Source of the DNA: Novosphingobium aquimarinum
Lineage (GTDB): Bacteria > Pseudomonadota > Alphaproteobacteria > Sphingomonadales > Sphingomonadaceae
Length of the DNA: 41,282 nucleotides
Direction of reading: 5' to 3'
NCBI RefSeq assembly: GCF_009746585.1
Contig: NZ_WRPO01000028.1
Coordinates: forward strand, 1 to 41,282
Part shown: in pieces, positions 31,846-40,160 of the stretch
How positions within the stretch are numbered: the first letter of the stretch is position 1
How the letters are laid out: each line of letters starts with the position of its first letter
The notes under the pieces: model-generated
The model's database searches: none
Told to the model about the DNA's origin: nothing
Seen by the model: the letters and a program-made list of their open reading frames with translations, nothing else
Program-made: the position numbers and the translations under genes

Positions 31846-31987
31846 CCCCCTTCGCGCAGGATCGTGACGCGAGTGCCGGGCGTTCTTCGCCGCACGGGCG
31901 CCTGCATGAACACGGAGCGCGAGTTTCGAGGGCCCACCGCAAAGCGGGACTTGCTACCTCAGGATCGTGAGCCGGGATCGTTCACCG

Positions 31988-32012
31988 AGAAAACGCGCCT
32001 CAACGCGGCGCG
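31988..32012 (-). terminator. Rho-independent terminator of infC
   Basis: On the minus strand CGCGCC (32012-32007), 7-base loop, GGCGCG (31999-31994), then TTTTCTC. It lies 26 bases after the infC stop and suggests that rpmI and rplT are not cotranscribed downstream. The remaining 140 bases to the VOC gene hold nothing recognisable. Confidence 0.65.
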
Positions 32013-32037
32013 CTTCACAATTTCGATCCGGTTGGGC

Positions 32038-32580
32038 TTACTTGGGGGCAAGCACCATCAGCATCTGGCGGCCTTCCATGCGCGGATAGGCTTCGACCTT
32101 CGCGACTTCCTCGACATCGGTCTGGACGCGGCGTAACAAGTCCATGCCCAGCTGCTGGTGCGACAGTTCGCGACCGCGGAACCGCAGCGTGACTTTGACC
32201 TTGTCACCATCTTCGATGAAGCGCTGGACGTTGCGCATTTTCACATCGTAATCGTGATCGTCGATGTTGGGACGCATCTTGATCTCTTTGATGTCCTGCG
32301 TCTTCTGCGTCTTGCGCGCGAGATTGGCCTTCTTCTGCGCCTCGTAGCGGAACTTGCCGACGTCGAGGAACTTGCAGACTGGCGGGTCGGCATTCGGGGA
32401 CACTTCGACCAGATCCAGCCCGACTTCGGCGGCCTGCTCGATCGCCTCGCGCGTGAACATGACGCCGAGGTTCTCTCCGTTTTCGTCGATGACCCGCACC
32501 TTATCCACCTGGATGAGGTTGTTGTAGCGCGGACCGCTCTTTGTAGGCGGCGTCATCATGCGCCGTGGTGGGGGTGCTAT
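32038..32580 (-). CDS. infC: Translation initiation factor IF-3, probable AUA start
   Basis: Binds the 30S subunit and proofreads initiator tRNA pairing. The N domain (RYNNLIQVDKVRVIDENGEN), linker with AQKKANLARKTQKTQDIKEI, and C domain (KVKVTLRFRGRELSHQQLG) are all intact. The usual call would be ATG 32557-32559 (173 residues), but no ribosome binding site precedes it. An in-frame ATA at 32578-32580 has AGGAG exactly 7 bases upstream, giving 180 residues with MAPPPRR added. infC is known to use rare starts (AUU in E. coli, allowing autoregulation), so AUA is proposed. A hairpin (TTAGG/CCTAA) lies upstream near 32629-32646. Confidence 0.93.
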   Translation of the reverse strand: MAPPPRRMMTPPTKSGPRYNNLIQVDKVRVIDENGENLGVMFTREAIEQAAEVGLDLVEVSPNADPPVCKFLDVGKFRYEAQKKANLARKTQKTQDIKEIKMRPNIDDHDYDVKMRNVQRFIEDGDKVKVTLRFRGRELSHQQLGMDLLRRVQTDVEEVAKVEAYPRMEGRQMLMVLAPK

Positions 32581-32723
32581 AAGCGTTCTCCTGTGCAGTT
32601 TACTGGTTCAAGCGATAACGGGCGTCCTTAGGGCGAAAGTCCTAACAAGGAAATGCAGGATTTTCACTGGATGCGACGCACGGCCCCGGCCATCGGTCGG
32701 GCTCCGCCAACTGATATGGGTAC

Positions 32724-33401
32724 TCAGGTGGCCGAGCGCCAGAGCGGAAACTGCACGAGTTTCCCAGTCGCCGGCAGAATGGCATCGATCGCATGCGCCG
32801 GCTGCATCGCCGACAGTATTTCGGGACTCGTGGCATCCATGCCGCCCGTCAGCGCGCCGAAGGCCGGCAGGATCATGCGCCTTTCGCTACGCACGGCGCA
32901 AGCCCGCGCGATCGATCTGCCGCGGGACTTGAGCCTGATCTTGGGGTGGAAATGTCCCGAGAACTCCGGTCGGCGCTCGTCCGGATGGGCCTTGTGGCGC
33001 AGGATGATGCCGCCCAACTCCGCGTCGGGCAGCGGCACGCCGCCGCTGTGCGCCACCAGCGCTTCGTCATGGTTGCCGGTGATCCAGATCCAATCGACGG
33101 CGCGCGTGAGCGCCGCCAACATCCCTGCCGCGTGCGGATCGAGCCGTTCGTTGCCGCGGCTGTCGTGGAAGTTGTCGCCCAGCGCGAAGACACGCCGAGC
33201 GCCCGTCTTGCGGATCGCGTCGGCCAGGCGTTCGAGTGTTTCTCTGCTGTCGTAAGGCGGCAGCATCTGCCCCCCCCGCGCGAACCAGCTCGCTTTCTCG
33301 AGATGCAAGTCCGCCACAAGCAGCGCGCGCTCGTCCGGCCAATGGACCGCACGGCCATCGACGAGGTGCATTTCCCTGCCTGAGAACAAAAAGGGTACCA
33401 T
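32724..33401 (-). CDS. pdeM: Ligase-associated DNA damage response metallophosphoesterase (PdeM-type)
   Basis: 225 residues of the calcineurin-like phosphoesterase superfamily. Metal-site motifs are VADLHLEK (about 31-38), ALGDNFHD, TGNHDE and SGHFHPK. The order and DLHLEK variant match the PdeM family often found next to a ligase D-like DNA ligase and helicase; those partners are not in the window. ATG 33399-33401 has AAGGGGAG 4 bases upstream, whereas the longer open frame has no site. It is divergent from hemF (72 bases). Confidence 0.87.
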   Translation of the reverse strand: MVPFLFSGREMHLVDGRAVHWPDERALLVADLHLEKASWFARGGQMLPPYDSRETLERLADAIRKTGARRVFALGDNFHDSRGNERLDPHAAGMLAALTRAVDWIWITGNHDEALVAHSGGVPLPDAELGGIILRHKAHPDERRPEFSGHFHPKIRLKSRGRSIARACAVRSERRMILPAFGALTGGMDATSPEILSAMQPAHAIDAILPATGKLVQFPLWRSAT

Positions 33402-33473
33402 GCGCTCCCCTTGCCGGAGCGGTCGCGATTTGGCAAGCGCTCGGCAATGGCGCAAAGGGATGGGGTTACCGCG

Positions 33474-34322
33474 ATGAGCGACTGGACACGGCATACCGAA
33501 GAGGCGCGCGCATGGTTCGAGTCGTTGCGCGATTCCATCTGCGCGGCTTTCGAGGCTATCGAGCGCGAGGTCGGCAGCGACGCCACCTTCGAATATACGC
33601 CGTGGGAACGCGACGCCGATAATGGCGGCGGCGGCACCCGCGGCCTGATGAAGGGCAAGGTCTTCGAAAAGGTCGGAGTCAACGTTTCGACGGTTTCAGG
33701 CGACTTCTCGCCCGACTTCGCAGCGTCGGTGAACGGGGCTTCGGTCGAGCAGCCCGGGTTCTCGGCAACGGGAATCAGCCTCGTCGCGCACATGGCCAAT
33801 CCGCATGTCCCCGCCGTGCACATGAATACGCGCTTCCTGACGACGACCGCCGCGTGGTTCGGCGGGGGTGCGGATCTGAACCCGCCAATCCCGTACGAGG
33901 AGGACACGCGCGACTTCCATAAGGCGCTCGAAGCAGCTTGCGACGCGTCCGATCCCGGCTACTACGAACGCTTCAAGCAATGGGCGGACGAGTACTTCTA
34001 CATTCCGCATCGGCAAACGCATCGCGGCGTCGGCGGCATCTTCTACGATCACCTCGAATGCGCCGATGAAGCGGCGTTCGCAGCGAATTTCGCGTTCACG
34101 CGCTCGGTTGGCGAGGCGTTCCTCGATGTCTTCCCACGGCTGGTGCGCCGACGGATGGATTCATCCTTCGATGCCGCGGACAAGGCTCGCCAGCTGGAAT
34201 GGCGCGGACGATACGCGGAGTTCAATCTGGTCTACGACCGCGGGACCTCGTTTGGCCTGCGCACGGGTGGCAATGTCGAAGCCATCCTGATGAGCTTGCC
34301 GCCCGAAGCGACCTGGGCCTAG
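33474..34322 (+). CDS. hemF: Oxygen-dependent coproporphyrinogen III oxidase
   Basis: Converts coproporphyrinogen III to protoporphyrinogen IX in heme and bacteriochlorophyll synthesis, using oxygen. It has 282 residues. Family landmarks are GGTRGLMKGKVFEKVGVNVS, HMNTRFLTTT with AWFGGGADLNPPIPYEED, FYIPHRQTHRGVGGIFYDH and GTSFGLRTGGNVEAILMSLPP. ATG 33474 keeps the usual length and follows a G-rich site by about 9 bases; ATG 33447 is possible but lacks one. Confidence 0.95.
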   Translation: MSDWTRHTEEARAWFESLRDSICAAFEAIEREVGSDATFEYTPWERDADNGGGGTRGLMKGKVFEKVGVNVSTVSGDFSPDFAASVNGASVEQPGFSATGISLVAHMANPHVPAVHMNTRFLTTTAAWFGGGADLNPPIPYEEDTRDFHKALEAACDASDPGYYERFKQWADEYFYIPHRQTHRGVGGIFYDHLECADEAAFAANFAFTRSVGEAFLDVFPRLVRRRMDSSFDAADKARQLEWRGRYAEFNLVYDRGTSFGLRTGGNVEAILMSLPPEATWA

Positions 34323-34343
34323 CCGCCGGCACGCAAGGCTAGA

Positions 34344-34375
34344 CCCGTCGGCAGCGCGGCTGCGCTACCGACGGG
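34344..34375. terminator. Hairpin between convergent hemF and the Ig-like gene
   Basis: CCCGTCGG (34344-34351) and CCGACGGG (34368-34375) form perfect 8-bp arms, with an inner AGCGC/GCGCT stem. It lies between two convergent stops (34322 and 34387) and may terminate both transcripts, though T-tracts are lacking. Confidence 0.5.
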
Positions 34376-34386
34376 ATGGCCTGGCA

Positions 34387-35847
34387 TCAGCCCATGCCGC
34401 TGATCGCGCTTAGCGAGGACGCCAGGATATCGGCGCCCGGTTCGACCACGGTGATATCGAGGCCACCGACGCCGATGGTCTCGTTACCGGCGACATCCGT
34501 GACGTTCGCCGTGATGGTGTGGCTGCCCACGGACAGCGAAACGTCGATCGAGAAGCGACCGTCGGCTCCGGCAATTACGGTTCCCAGAGCATTGGAGATG
34601 TCGAACAGTTCGATCTCCGCGCCTGCTTCGGCGAGCCCGGTGATGGTCAGGCCCGTGGTCTTGGTGGTGACGTTGTCGGTGTTCGACGAACCGGTGTCGT
34701 CCTCGCTGGCGAGATCGAGCTGGGAGACCGGAAGCGGCGCCGTCGTGTCGACTGTGATCGACAGTGCAGGCGAGTTTTCGGACGCGTTGCCCGCCACGTC
34801 GGACGTGCGCGCCACGATCGAATGGGTTCCTGCCGCCAACGACACATCGATGTTGAACAGGCCCTGCGCATTCGTGGTGCCGCTGCCGAGCAGAAGCGTT
34901 CCTTCGAAGAGCTGCACGGTCGAAGAGGCGGCGCCGATACCCGTCACCGTAAGACCGCTCGTCTTGTTGGTGATGTTGTCCGTGCTCGAAAATCCGGTGT
35001 CGTCGGCCGCGACCAGGTCGAGCAAGTCGATCGGCGCGGGGGCGGTGGTATCGACCGTCACGTTGAGCGGAGCGGATGCCGCGCTTTCGTTGCCGGCGAT
35101 ATCCGTGGCGATGGCACGGATCGCATGGCTTCCGGCGGCCAGATCGACGTCGAACGAGAAGGTTCCGGTGGCCGAAGCCGTCGTAGTCCCCAGACTTGTG
35201 GTCCCATCGAACAGTTCGACTTCCGAACCGGATTCGGCTGTCCCCGAAATCGTCAGGCCTTCGGTGACGCTGGTGATGTTGTCGGTCGTGGAACTGCCGG
35301 TATCGTCCGCCGTCGCGAGATCGAGCGCGGCAGGCGCTGCCGGAGCAATCGTGTCCTTCTTGCTGCCACCGCCGGAGCTGCCAATGGCAAAGGCGCCGAT
35401 CGCGAGGCCGCCGCCGACGATCGCGCCCAGGGTGAGGGTGTTCTTGTCGTAGCCCAGCACCGAATCGTCGCTCCGGTTGTCGCCACCGGAATACCAGGGA
35501 TCGGCACCGCCGACCGTTGTCGCAGTGCCCATCGAGGCTGCGTGCGAGTCGTCGCTGGCGGGCGGCGGAGCTGCGGCGTAGGCATCGAGCCATTGCTCGG
35601 CCACGGCCCAGTTATCCACGGTCTCGATGGTAACCTTGTCGTTGACGATCTGGCCGTCCTCGGCACGGCGATCGTTCTGTGCGTGATCGTTGACATACTG
35701 GCCGAGCGACATGCGCTCGCCAGTCTCGGAGTCCTTGACGTCGACTCGCGCGCCGGCCGGAACCTTCAGGTTGGCCGGGAGGGCGGGAAGTTCCTTCGTG
35801 ATGACCTTCTTGCCGTCGGCAGAGGTTATGCGAACGATGATTGCCAC
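34387..35847 (-). CDS. Ig-like repeat protein with a BapA-type prefix domain
   Basis: 486 residues, likely surface or adhesion-related. The first about 100 residues resemble the prefix region of BapA-like adhesins (RITSADGKKVITKELPALPA, then SLGQYVNDHA). A glycine-rich segment that could span the membrane follows (about 140-165, TLTLGAIVGGGLAIGAFAIG). Three Ig-like repeats of about 100 residues come next, each containing ADDTG or EDDTG, TDNIT/V, GLTI/V, SHAIRA-type and DVAGN motifs and each ending in a TVDTTAP-type linker except the last. No signal peptide or type I secretion glycine-rich repeats are visible; the protein stops abruptly after ISGMG. The start is GTG 35845-35847 with AAGGA upstream. 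Confidence 0.8.
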   Translation of the reverse strand: MAIIVRITSADGKKVITKELPALPANLKVPAGARVDVKDSETGERMSLGQYVNDHAQNDRRAEDGQIVNDKVTIETVDNWAVAEQWLDAYAAAPPPASDDSHAASMGTATTVGGADPWYSGGDNRSDDSVLGYDKNTLTLGAIVGGGLAIGAFAIGSSGGGSKKDTIAPAAPAALDLATADDTGSSTTDNITSVTEGLTISGTAESGSEVELFDGTTSLGTTTASATGTFSFDVDLAAGSHAIRAIATDIAGNESAASAPLNVTVDTTAPAPIDLLDLVAADDTGFSSTDNITNKTSGLTVTGIGAASSTVQLFEGTLLLGSGTTNAQGLFNIDVSLAAGTHSIVARTSDVAGNASENSPALSITVDTTAPLPVSQLDLASEDDTGSSNTDNVTTKTTGLTITGLAEAGAEIELFDISNALGTVIAGADGRFSIDVSLSVGSHTITANVTDVAGNETIGVGGLDITVVEPGADILASSLSAISGMG

Positions 35848-36076
35848 TAAAAACGTCCTTATGGGAATGTCGGCGCGGGCTCGCTTCTTGCGCCTAGTCG
35901 GGGGATTCTGCGCGGCGGCGGGGGCAATGCCGCGAACCGGTTCTTGCGACCAGTCTCGCGCCTGACAGCACCATGGCGCACGGTTGGCAAGAGGTTATGC
36001 CCTAACGCAGTGGAGGAATGCGACGCTTGGCTCTTGCTCCGCGTCACAAAATCCTCACATGCTGCTCACGCTTATG

Positions 36077-38164
36077 CTCCGTCAGTACGAACTCGTCGAA
36101 CGCGTTCTCGAATACGCCCCCGAAGCCGACGAGGCCCTGCTCAACCGCGCCTACGTCTTTACGATCCAGAAGCACGGCGCGCAGAAGCGTGCGAGCGGCG
36201 ATCCCTACTTCAGTCATCCGATCGAAGTCGCGGGGCTGATGACCGAGCTCAAGCTCGATCAGCAGACGATCGTGACCGCGCTGCTCCACGACACCGTGGA
36301 GGATACGCTCGCGACGATCGCCGACATCGAACAGATGTTCGGCAAGGAGATCGCCCGCCTCGTCGATGGCGTCACCAAGCTTTCCAAGATCGAGACGCTG
36401 ACCGAGAACGAGCGCGCCGCGGAAAACCTGCGCAAGTTCCTGCTGGCGATGAGCGAGGACTTGCGCGTCCTGCTCGTCAAGCTTGCCGATCGTCTTCACA
36501 ACATGCGCACGCTGCATTTCATCAAGAGTGAAGACAAGCGCCGCCGGATCGCCCGCGAAACCATGGATATCTACGCCCCGCTGGCCGAGCGGGTGGGCAT
36601 GTACGAATACATGCGCGAGATGCAGCTGCTCGCCTTCGAGCAGCTCGAGCCCGAGGCCTATGCGACGATCACGGGCCGGCTCAGCCAGATCCGTAACCAA
36701 GAGGGCGGCCAAGTCGATGCGATCGCCTTCGCCATCAAGCAGGCGCTCGCGGAAGCCGGGCTCAACGTCGAAGTCGCAGGGCGCGAGAAGCACCCGTACT
36801 CGATCTGGCGCAAGATGAGCGAGCGCCACGTCACTTTCGAGCAGATCACCGATATCATGGCATTCCGCGTGCTGACCGATAGCGCCGACGATTGCTATCG
36901 CGCCCTCGGCGTGCTGCATCGCACCTGGCAGATGATTCCTGGCCGCTTCAAGGACTACCTCTCGACGCCCAAGAGCAACGGCTATCGCTCGCTTCACACC
37001 GCGCTCATCTACGAGAACTCGATGCGGATGGAGGTCCAGATCCGCACGCGCGAGATGCATCGGACGAACGAGTTCGGCCTGGCCGCGCACTGGGCCTACA
37101 AGCAGGCCGATCGCCCCGACGGCGAAGTGGGCTGGCTGCGCGATCTGATCGAGATCGTCGATACCAGCCACGATCCCGACGATCTGCTCGAGCATACAAA
37201 GCTTGCGTTCTATCAGGACCGCATCTTCGTCTTCACGCCTAAGGGCGCGCTGCATCAGTTGCCCAAGGGCGCGACCACGCTCGACTTCGCTTATGGCGTG
37301 CACACCGATCTCGGCAACGCGGCGGTCGGCGCCAAGGTCAACGGGCGGCACATGCCGCTGCGCACGCGGCTCGCCAACGGCGACGTCGTGGAGATCATCA
37401 AGTCCTCGCATGCCGAACCGCAATTGTCGTGGCTCAGCTTCGTCGTGACCGGGAAGGCGAGGGCGGCGATCCGCCGCGCGGTGCGCGCCAAGGAGCGGCA
37501 GGAAGTCGCCGAAATCGGCTCGAAACTTTTCGACGAGATCGCCAGCCGCGTTCCCGGTCGCGTCGGCCGCAAGTCGATCGACAATGCGATCGCACGGCTC
37601 GGACTGCGCGACGAGGAGGACTTGCTCGTACGGATCGGCTCGGCCCGGCTGGGGGACCGCGAAGTGATGGAGGCGTTGGCCCCCGGGAGCACGGCCAAGC
37701 TGCCAGAGGACCATGATTGGCCGAGCCGCGAACGCGCGATCTCGATCCGCGGGCTGACGGCGGGGGTCGGCTTCGAGCTGGCTGATTGCTGCCATCCGGT
37801 CCCCGGCGATCGCATTGTCGGCCTGCGCCGCCCGGACCAGAAGGTCGAAGTCCACGCGATCGACTGTCTTTCGCTGGCCGATGGCATCGATGTCGACTGG
37901 CTCGATCTCTCATGGGGCGAACGCACCACCGGCGCGACTGGGCGGATCCGCGTGGTGCTCTACAACCGCCCCGGCACGCTGGCCGAAGTGACGGACGTGT
38001 TCGCCCGCGCGCGCGCCAATGTGACCAACCTGCAGATGAGCCAGCGCGACGAACACTTCGGCACGTATGACGTCGATCTCGAAGTGAGCGACGTGGCGCA
38101 CCTGGCGCGCATTATCGGCTCGTTGCGGGGCTGCGAGGCCGTGGCCGAAGCCGAACGGATCTAG
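36077..38164 (+). CDS. rsh: Bifunctional (p)ppGpp synthetase/hydrolase (Rsh)
   Basis: Makes and degrades the stringent-response alarmone. The 695-residue protein has the HD hydrolase domain (ALLHDTVEDT; DGVTKLSKIE; LVKLADRLHNMRT), the synthetase domain (REKHPYSIWRKM; TDIMAFRVL; FKDYLSTPKSNGYRSLHTAL; EVQIRTREMH), a TGS domain (IFVFTPKGALHQLPKGAT) and a C-terminal ACT domain (LYNRPGTLAEVTDVFARARA). The intact hydrolase signature indicates a bifunctional enzyme, as is usual in this class. ATG 36077 (MLRQYELVERV) is the family-typical start; ATG 36059 is an alternative, and neither has a strong site. Its stop overlaps the convergent isomerase gene by 4 bases. Confidence 0.95.
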   Translation, partial: LRQYELVERVLEYAPEADEALLNRAYVFTIQKHGAQKRASGDPYFSHPIEVAGLMTELKLDQQTIVTALLHDTVEDTLATIADIEQMFGKEIARLVDGVTKLSKIETLTENERAAENLRKFLLAMSEDLRVLLVKLADRLHNMRTLHFIKSEDKRRRIARETMDIYAPLAERVGMYEYMREMQLLAFEQLEPEAYATITGRLSQIRNQEGGQVDAIAFAIKQALAEAGLNVEVAGREKHPYSIWRKMSERHVTFEQITDIMAFRVLTDSADDCYRALGVLHRTWQMIPGRFKDYLSTPKSNGYRSLHTALIYENSMRMEVQIRTREMHRTNEFGLAAHWAYKQADRPDGEVGWLRDLIEIVDTSHDPDDLLEHTKLAFYQDRIFVFTPKGALHQLPKGATTLDFAYGVHTDLGNAAVGAKVNGRHMPLRTRLANGDVVEIIKSSHAEPQLSWLSFVVTGKARAAIRRAVRAKERQEVAEIGSKLFDEIASRVPGRVGRKSIDNAIARLGLRDEEDLLVRIGSARLGDREVMEALAPGSTAKLPEDHDWPSRERAISIRGLTAGVGFELADCCHPVPGDRIVGLRRPDQKVEVHAIDCLSLADGIDVDWLDLSWGERTTGATGRIRVVLYNRPGTLAEVTDVFARARANVTNLQMSQRDEHFGTYDVDLEVSDVAHLARIIGSLRGCEAVAEAERI

Positions 38165-39324
38165 TCGCCGGTCGAGACGCGTCGTACCGGCACCGGAACG
38201 TTGCAGATATCGACGCCGCCGGCGGGGCGGAAGTAGAACGAGTCCTTGCGATTGGCACGGCTGGCCAGATAGGCGGCGAAGCTCCCACTGTCGGTGTCCA
38301 GATATTCGAACGCCGGTAGCCCGGATACGTCGGAGCCGAGACGGATAGCGGTGATGGCGGTGCGCTCGCCCGGGGTTTCGTAGAACCCCAGCGGTCCGGT
38401 CCCGCGCGGCAAGGCGGACAGATGCTCGATCCCCTCGATCACGCGCCCGACCACCGCGATGTTGCGATCGAGATGGCGAGGGGCCTGGCCGATCACGGCG
38501 TAGAGTTCCGCGCCCGAGCCGGTATCCGGCGAAACGTCGCGGCCCACGCCGACGTAACCGTAGCAATGCACTGGCCAGAACTCCGACCGTTCGACATCGC
38601 GGGATATTTTTTGCTCCTGAAGGATGTGCCCCTGCGTGTTGGCGGGGCGGGCAACCGCGTTTCCATCCTCATCAACCCAGCGCCCCGTTTCTTGGTTGGC
38701 CAGCGGCCAGCCGTTCCAGAATTCGACCCACGGGGCATAGCTGTCCCGCTCGTGCCAGCCCTGGCTGGCGAGTTCGGTCTGCGTTGCCTCGATCGAAATG
38801 AGAGCGCGTTGTTCGGATGGGGAGGGCTGGTTGAAGTCATCCAACGCCGCCACTTCCTCCACAGCATCGGCGATCGCACCCTCAGCCGAAGCACCGGCAA
38901 GGGTTTCGACGTCGACGGTGTAATCGCTTTCTGGAACCTTCGTCAGACCGGACGGCAACGCTTTGGCCTTCGCACGATCCTCCGCGCCGGGATCGCCCCA
39001 CTGGACCACGTAGTTATCCTGGACACGGTTGATGCTGGTGCCGTCCCACCACTTGGCACGAGCCAACTTGCGCATATTGTCGATCCACCCTTGCGAGAAC
39101 GGCGCAGGCAGCAATTGAATGACCACGCGGCGCGCGCGGCCGGCCGCATCAGGCGCAAGATCCATCACCAGCAGATCCTCGGGCGCGATCCTGTTCCAGT
39201 CTGTGCCGGGCGCCGCGGCCACGATCTCGTTGGGGGTCGTTGGCTCAGCGGGCGTGGCTGGCTGGGTCTGGGCCGCGATCGGCGCGGCGAAGACAAGAGC
39301 GGCACAAAGGACAGGATATCTCAT
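38161..39324 (-). CDS. Periplasmic cyclophilin-type peptidyl-prolyl isomerase
   Basis: 387 residues with a signal peptide (1-19, ending IAAQ). The cyclophilin-like region includes LLVMDLAPDAAGRARRVVIQL, WWDGTSINRVQDNYVVQWGDP (about 92-112) and AVIGQAPRHLDRNIAVVGRV near 275-294. It is longer than single-domain cyclophilins because a segment of about 120 residues (about 125-245) is inserted. The catalytic Arg of FHRVI-type cyclophilins corresponds to the INRVQ region; activity is not certain. It converges on rsh with overlapping stops, which suggests transcriptional interference or shared RNA 3' ends. Confidence 0.85.
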   Translation of the reverse strand: MRYPVLCAALVFAAPIAAQTQPATPAEPTTPNEIVAAAPGTDWNRIAPEDLLVMDLAPDAAGRARRVVIQLLPAPFSQGWIDNMRKLARAKWWDGTSINRVQDNYVVQWGDPGAEDRAKAKALPSGLTKVPESDYTVDVETLAGASAEGAIADAVEEVAALDDFNQPSPSEQRALISIEATQTELASQGWHERDSYAPWVEFWNGWPLANQETGRWVDEDGNAVARPANTQGHILQEQKISRDVERSEFWPVHCYGYVGVGRDVSPDTGSGAELYAVIGQAPRHLDRNIAVVGRVIEGIEHLSALPRGTGPLGFYETPGERTAITAIRLGSDVSGLPAFEYLDTDSGSFAAYLASRANRKDSFYFRPAGGVDICNVPVPVRRVSTGD

Positions 39325-39404
39325 CCCGTCACCATGGCATCACCCAGCGACTTGCGGAAGCGTCACCTTCCCGCTAGGGGCCCAATCCTTGCCGTCAGGC
39401 ATGC

Positions 39405-39495
39405 GGAGCGGTGGCCGAGTGGTCGAAGGCGCACGCCTGGAAAGTGTGTATACGGTAACCCCGTATCGTGGGTTCGAATCCCACCCGCTCCGCCA
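39405..39495 (+). tRNA. tRNA-Ser (anticodon GGA), CCA encoded
   Basis: A 91-base class II tRNA. The acceptor stem GGAGCGG (39405-39411) pairs with CCGCTCC (39485-39491); discriminator G and CCA follow. The anticodon loop CTGGAAA places GGA at 39439-39441. A long variable arm (TACGG/CCGTA) and GTGGG-TTCGAAT-CCCAC T-arm are intact. Its 3' end is partly duplicated 208 bases downstream, which marks it as an integration target. Confidence 0.98.
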
Positions 39496-39709
39496 CCCAG
39501 TGTCTTGATTTCATTAGAAAATCGGTTTGAGCATTGCTCAAAAGTTCAGTACGGTTTTCGTTCTCCGGGTACGTTTTGCAGGGAAAGTTGCGATTTGCGC
39601 GCCGATTTCTCCGGTTGCGACCTCCGCGTCGCAATTGTGGCGAGATTTTGGGCGTTTACGTTCGTAGCCCGTACCCTGGTTCGACAGACTACCCGCACCG
39701 CCACCCAGT
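39483..39709 (+). repeat. Direct repeat of the tRNA-Ser 3' end (att-like), 39483-39501 and 39691-39709
   Basis: ACCCGCTCCGCCACCCAGT (39483-39501) recurs as ACCCGCACCGCCACCCAGT (39691-39709), 18 of 19 identical, and a GGTTCGA block occurs shortly before each copy. The second copy cannot fold as a tRNA because its partner arms are absent. Duplicated 3' tRNA ends are the usual product of tyrosine-integrase insertion. Confidence 0.7.
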
Positions 39710-40148
39710 CATTCTCTGACTAACCTATTCCACAAACTGGCAAATCTCGGCGCGCTTCCGCGCCCTTTCGCGCGTCCGCCGTACCTCGGAGAGCGCCAAT
39801 TCGCTATGATCGGATGTGCTTCGTGCCTCTTTTCTCCGAGGCTTGCGCCCATGGTACGGTTTCCCATTTTCGTGGGAATCTCGTGGGAATCTCGCCGATG
39901 CCCGCCGCATTCCAATCATTCTTCCTTAGGAAAGCAGCGGAGAACCAAGGGTTTAAGGCAGCTATTCCCATATCGTGGGTAAGTGGGAATACGCGGCCAG
40001 TGCGTGGGGCAAACCTGCGCAATAATCTTCAATGCTGCGAAACCGCCAGGCCGCCATTCGATCTTGCCGTTCATGATTTGATCTGCTAGGCACCAAGCTT
40101 CACCACAAAAGAGATGCTTTCCAACACGCCGCTTGCGGCCTCTTTTTT
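39502..40148. other. Gene-poor region between tRNA-Ser and the methyltransferase gene
   Basis: Contains the second tRNA 3' copy, an 11-base tandem repeat (GTGGGAATCTC twice, near 39874-39895) and, at 40104-40151, imperfect inverted arms (CACAAAAGAG and CTCTTTTTTGTG) around GCCGC-TT-GCGGC that could be a terminator. Open frames here (68-91 codons) lack recognisable domains. It is probably the remains of an integrated element's end; no integrase is seen. Confidence 0.45.
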
Positions 40149-40160
40149 GTGAGTTTGATA

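Noticed and set aside
36044..37855. Long minus-strand frame (603 codons) opposite rsh
   Set aside because: A shadow of the high-GC rsh gene; no domain, no ribosome site, and it lies entirely inside the conserved Rsh coding frame.
39395..39634. 79-codon minus-strand frame reading VAERVGFEPTIRGYRIHTF
   Set aside because: A well-known false ORF antisense to a tRNA-Ser gene; the tRNA fully explains the sequence.
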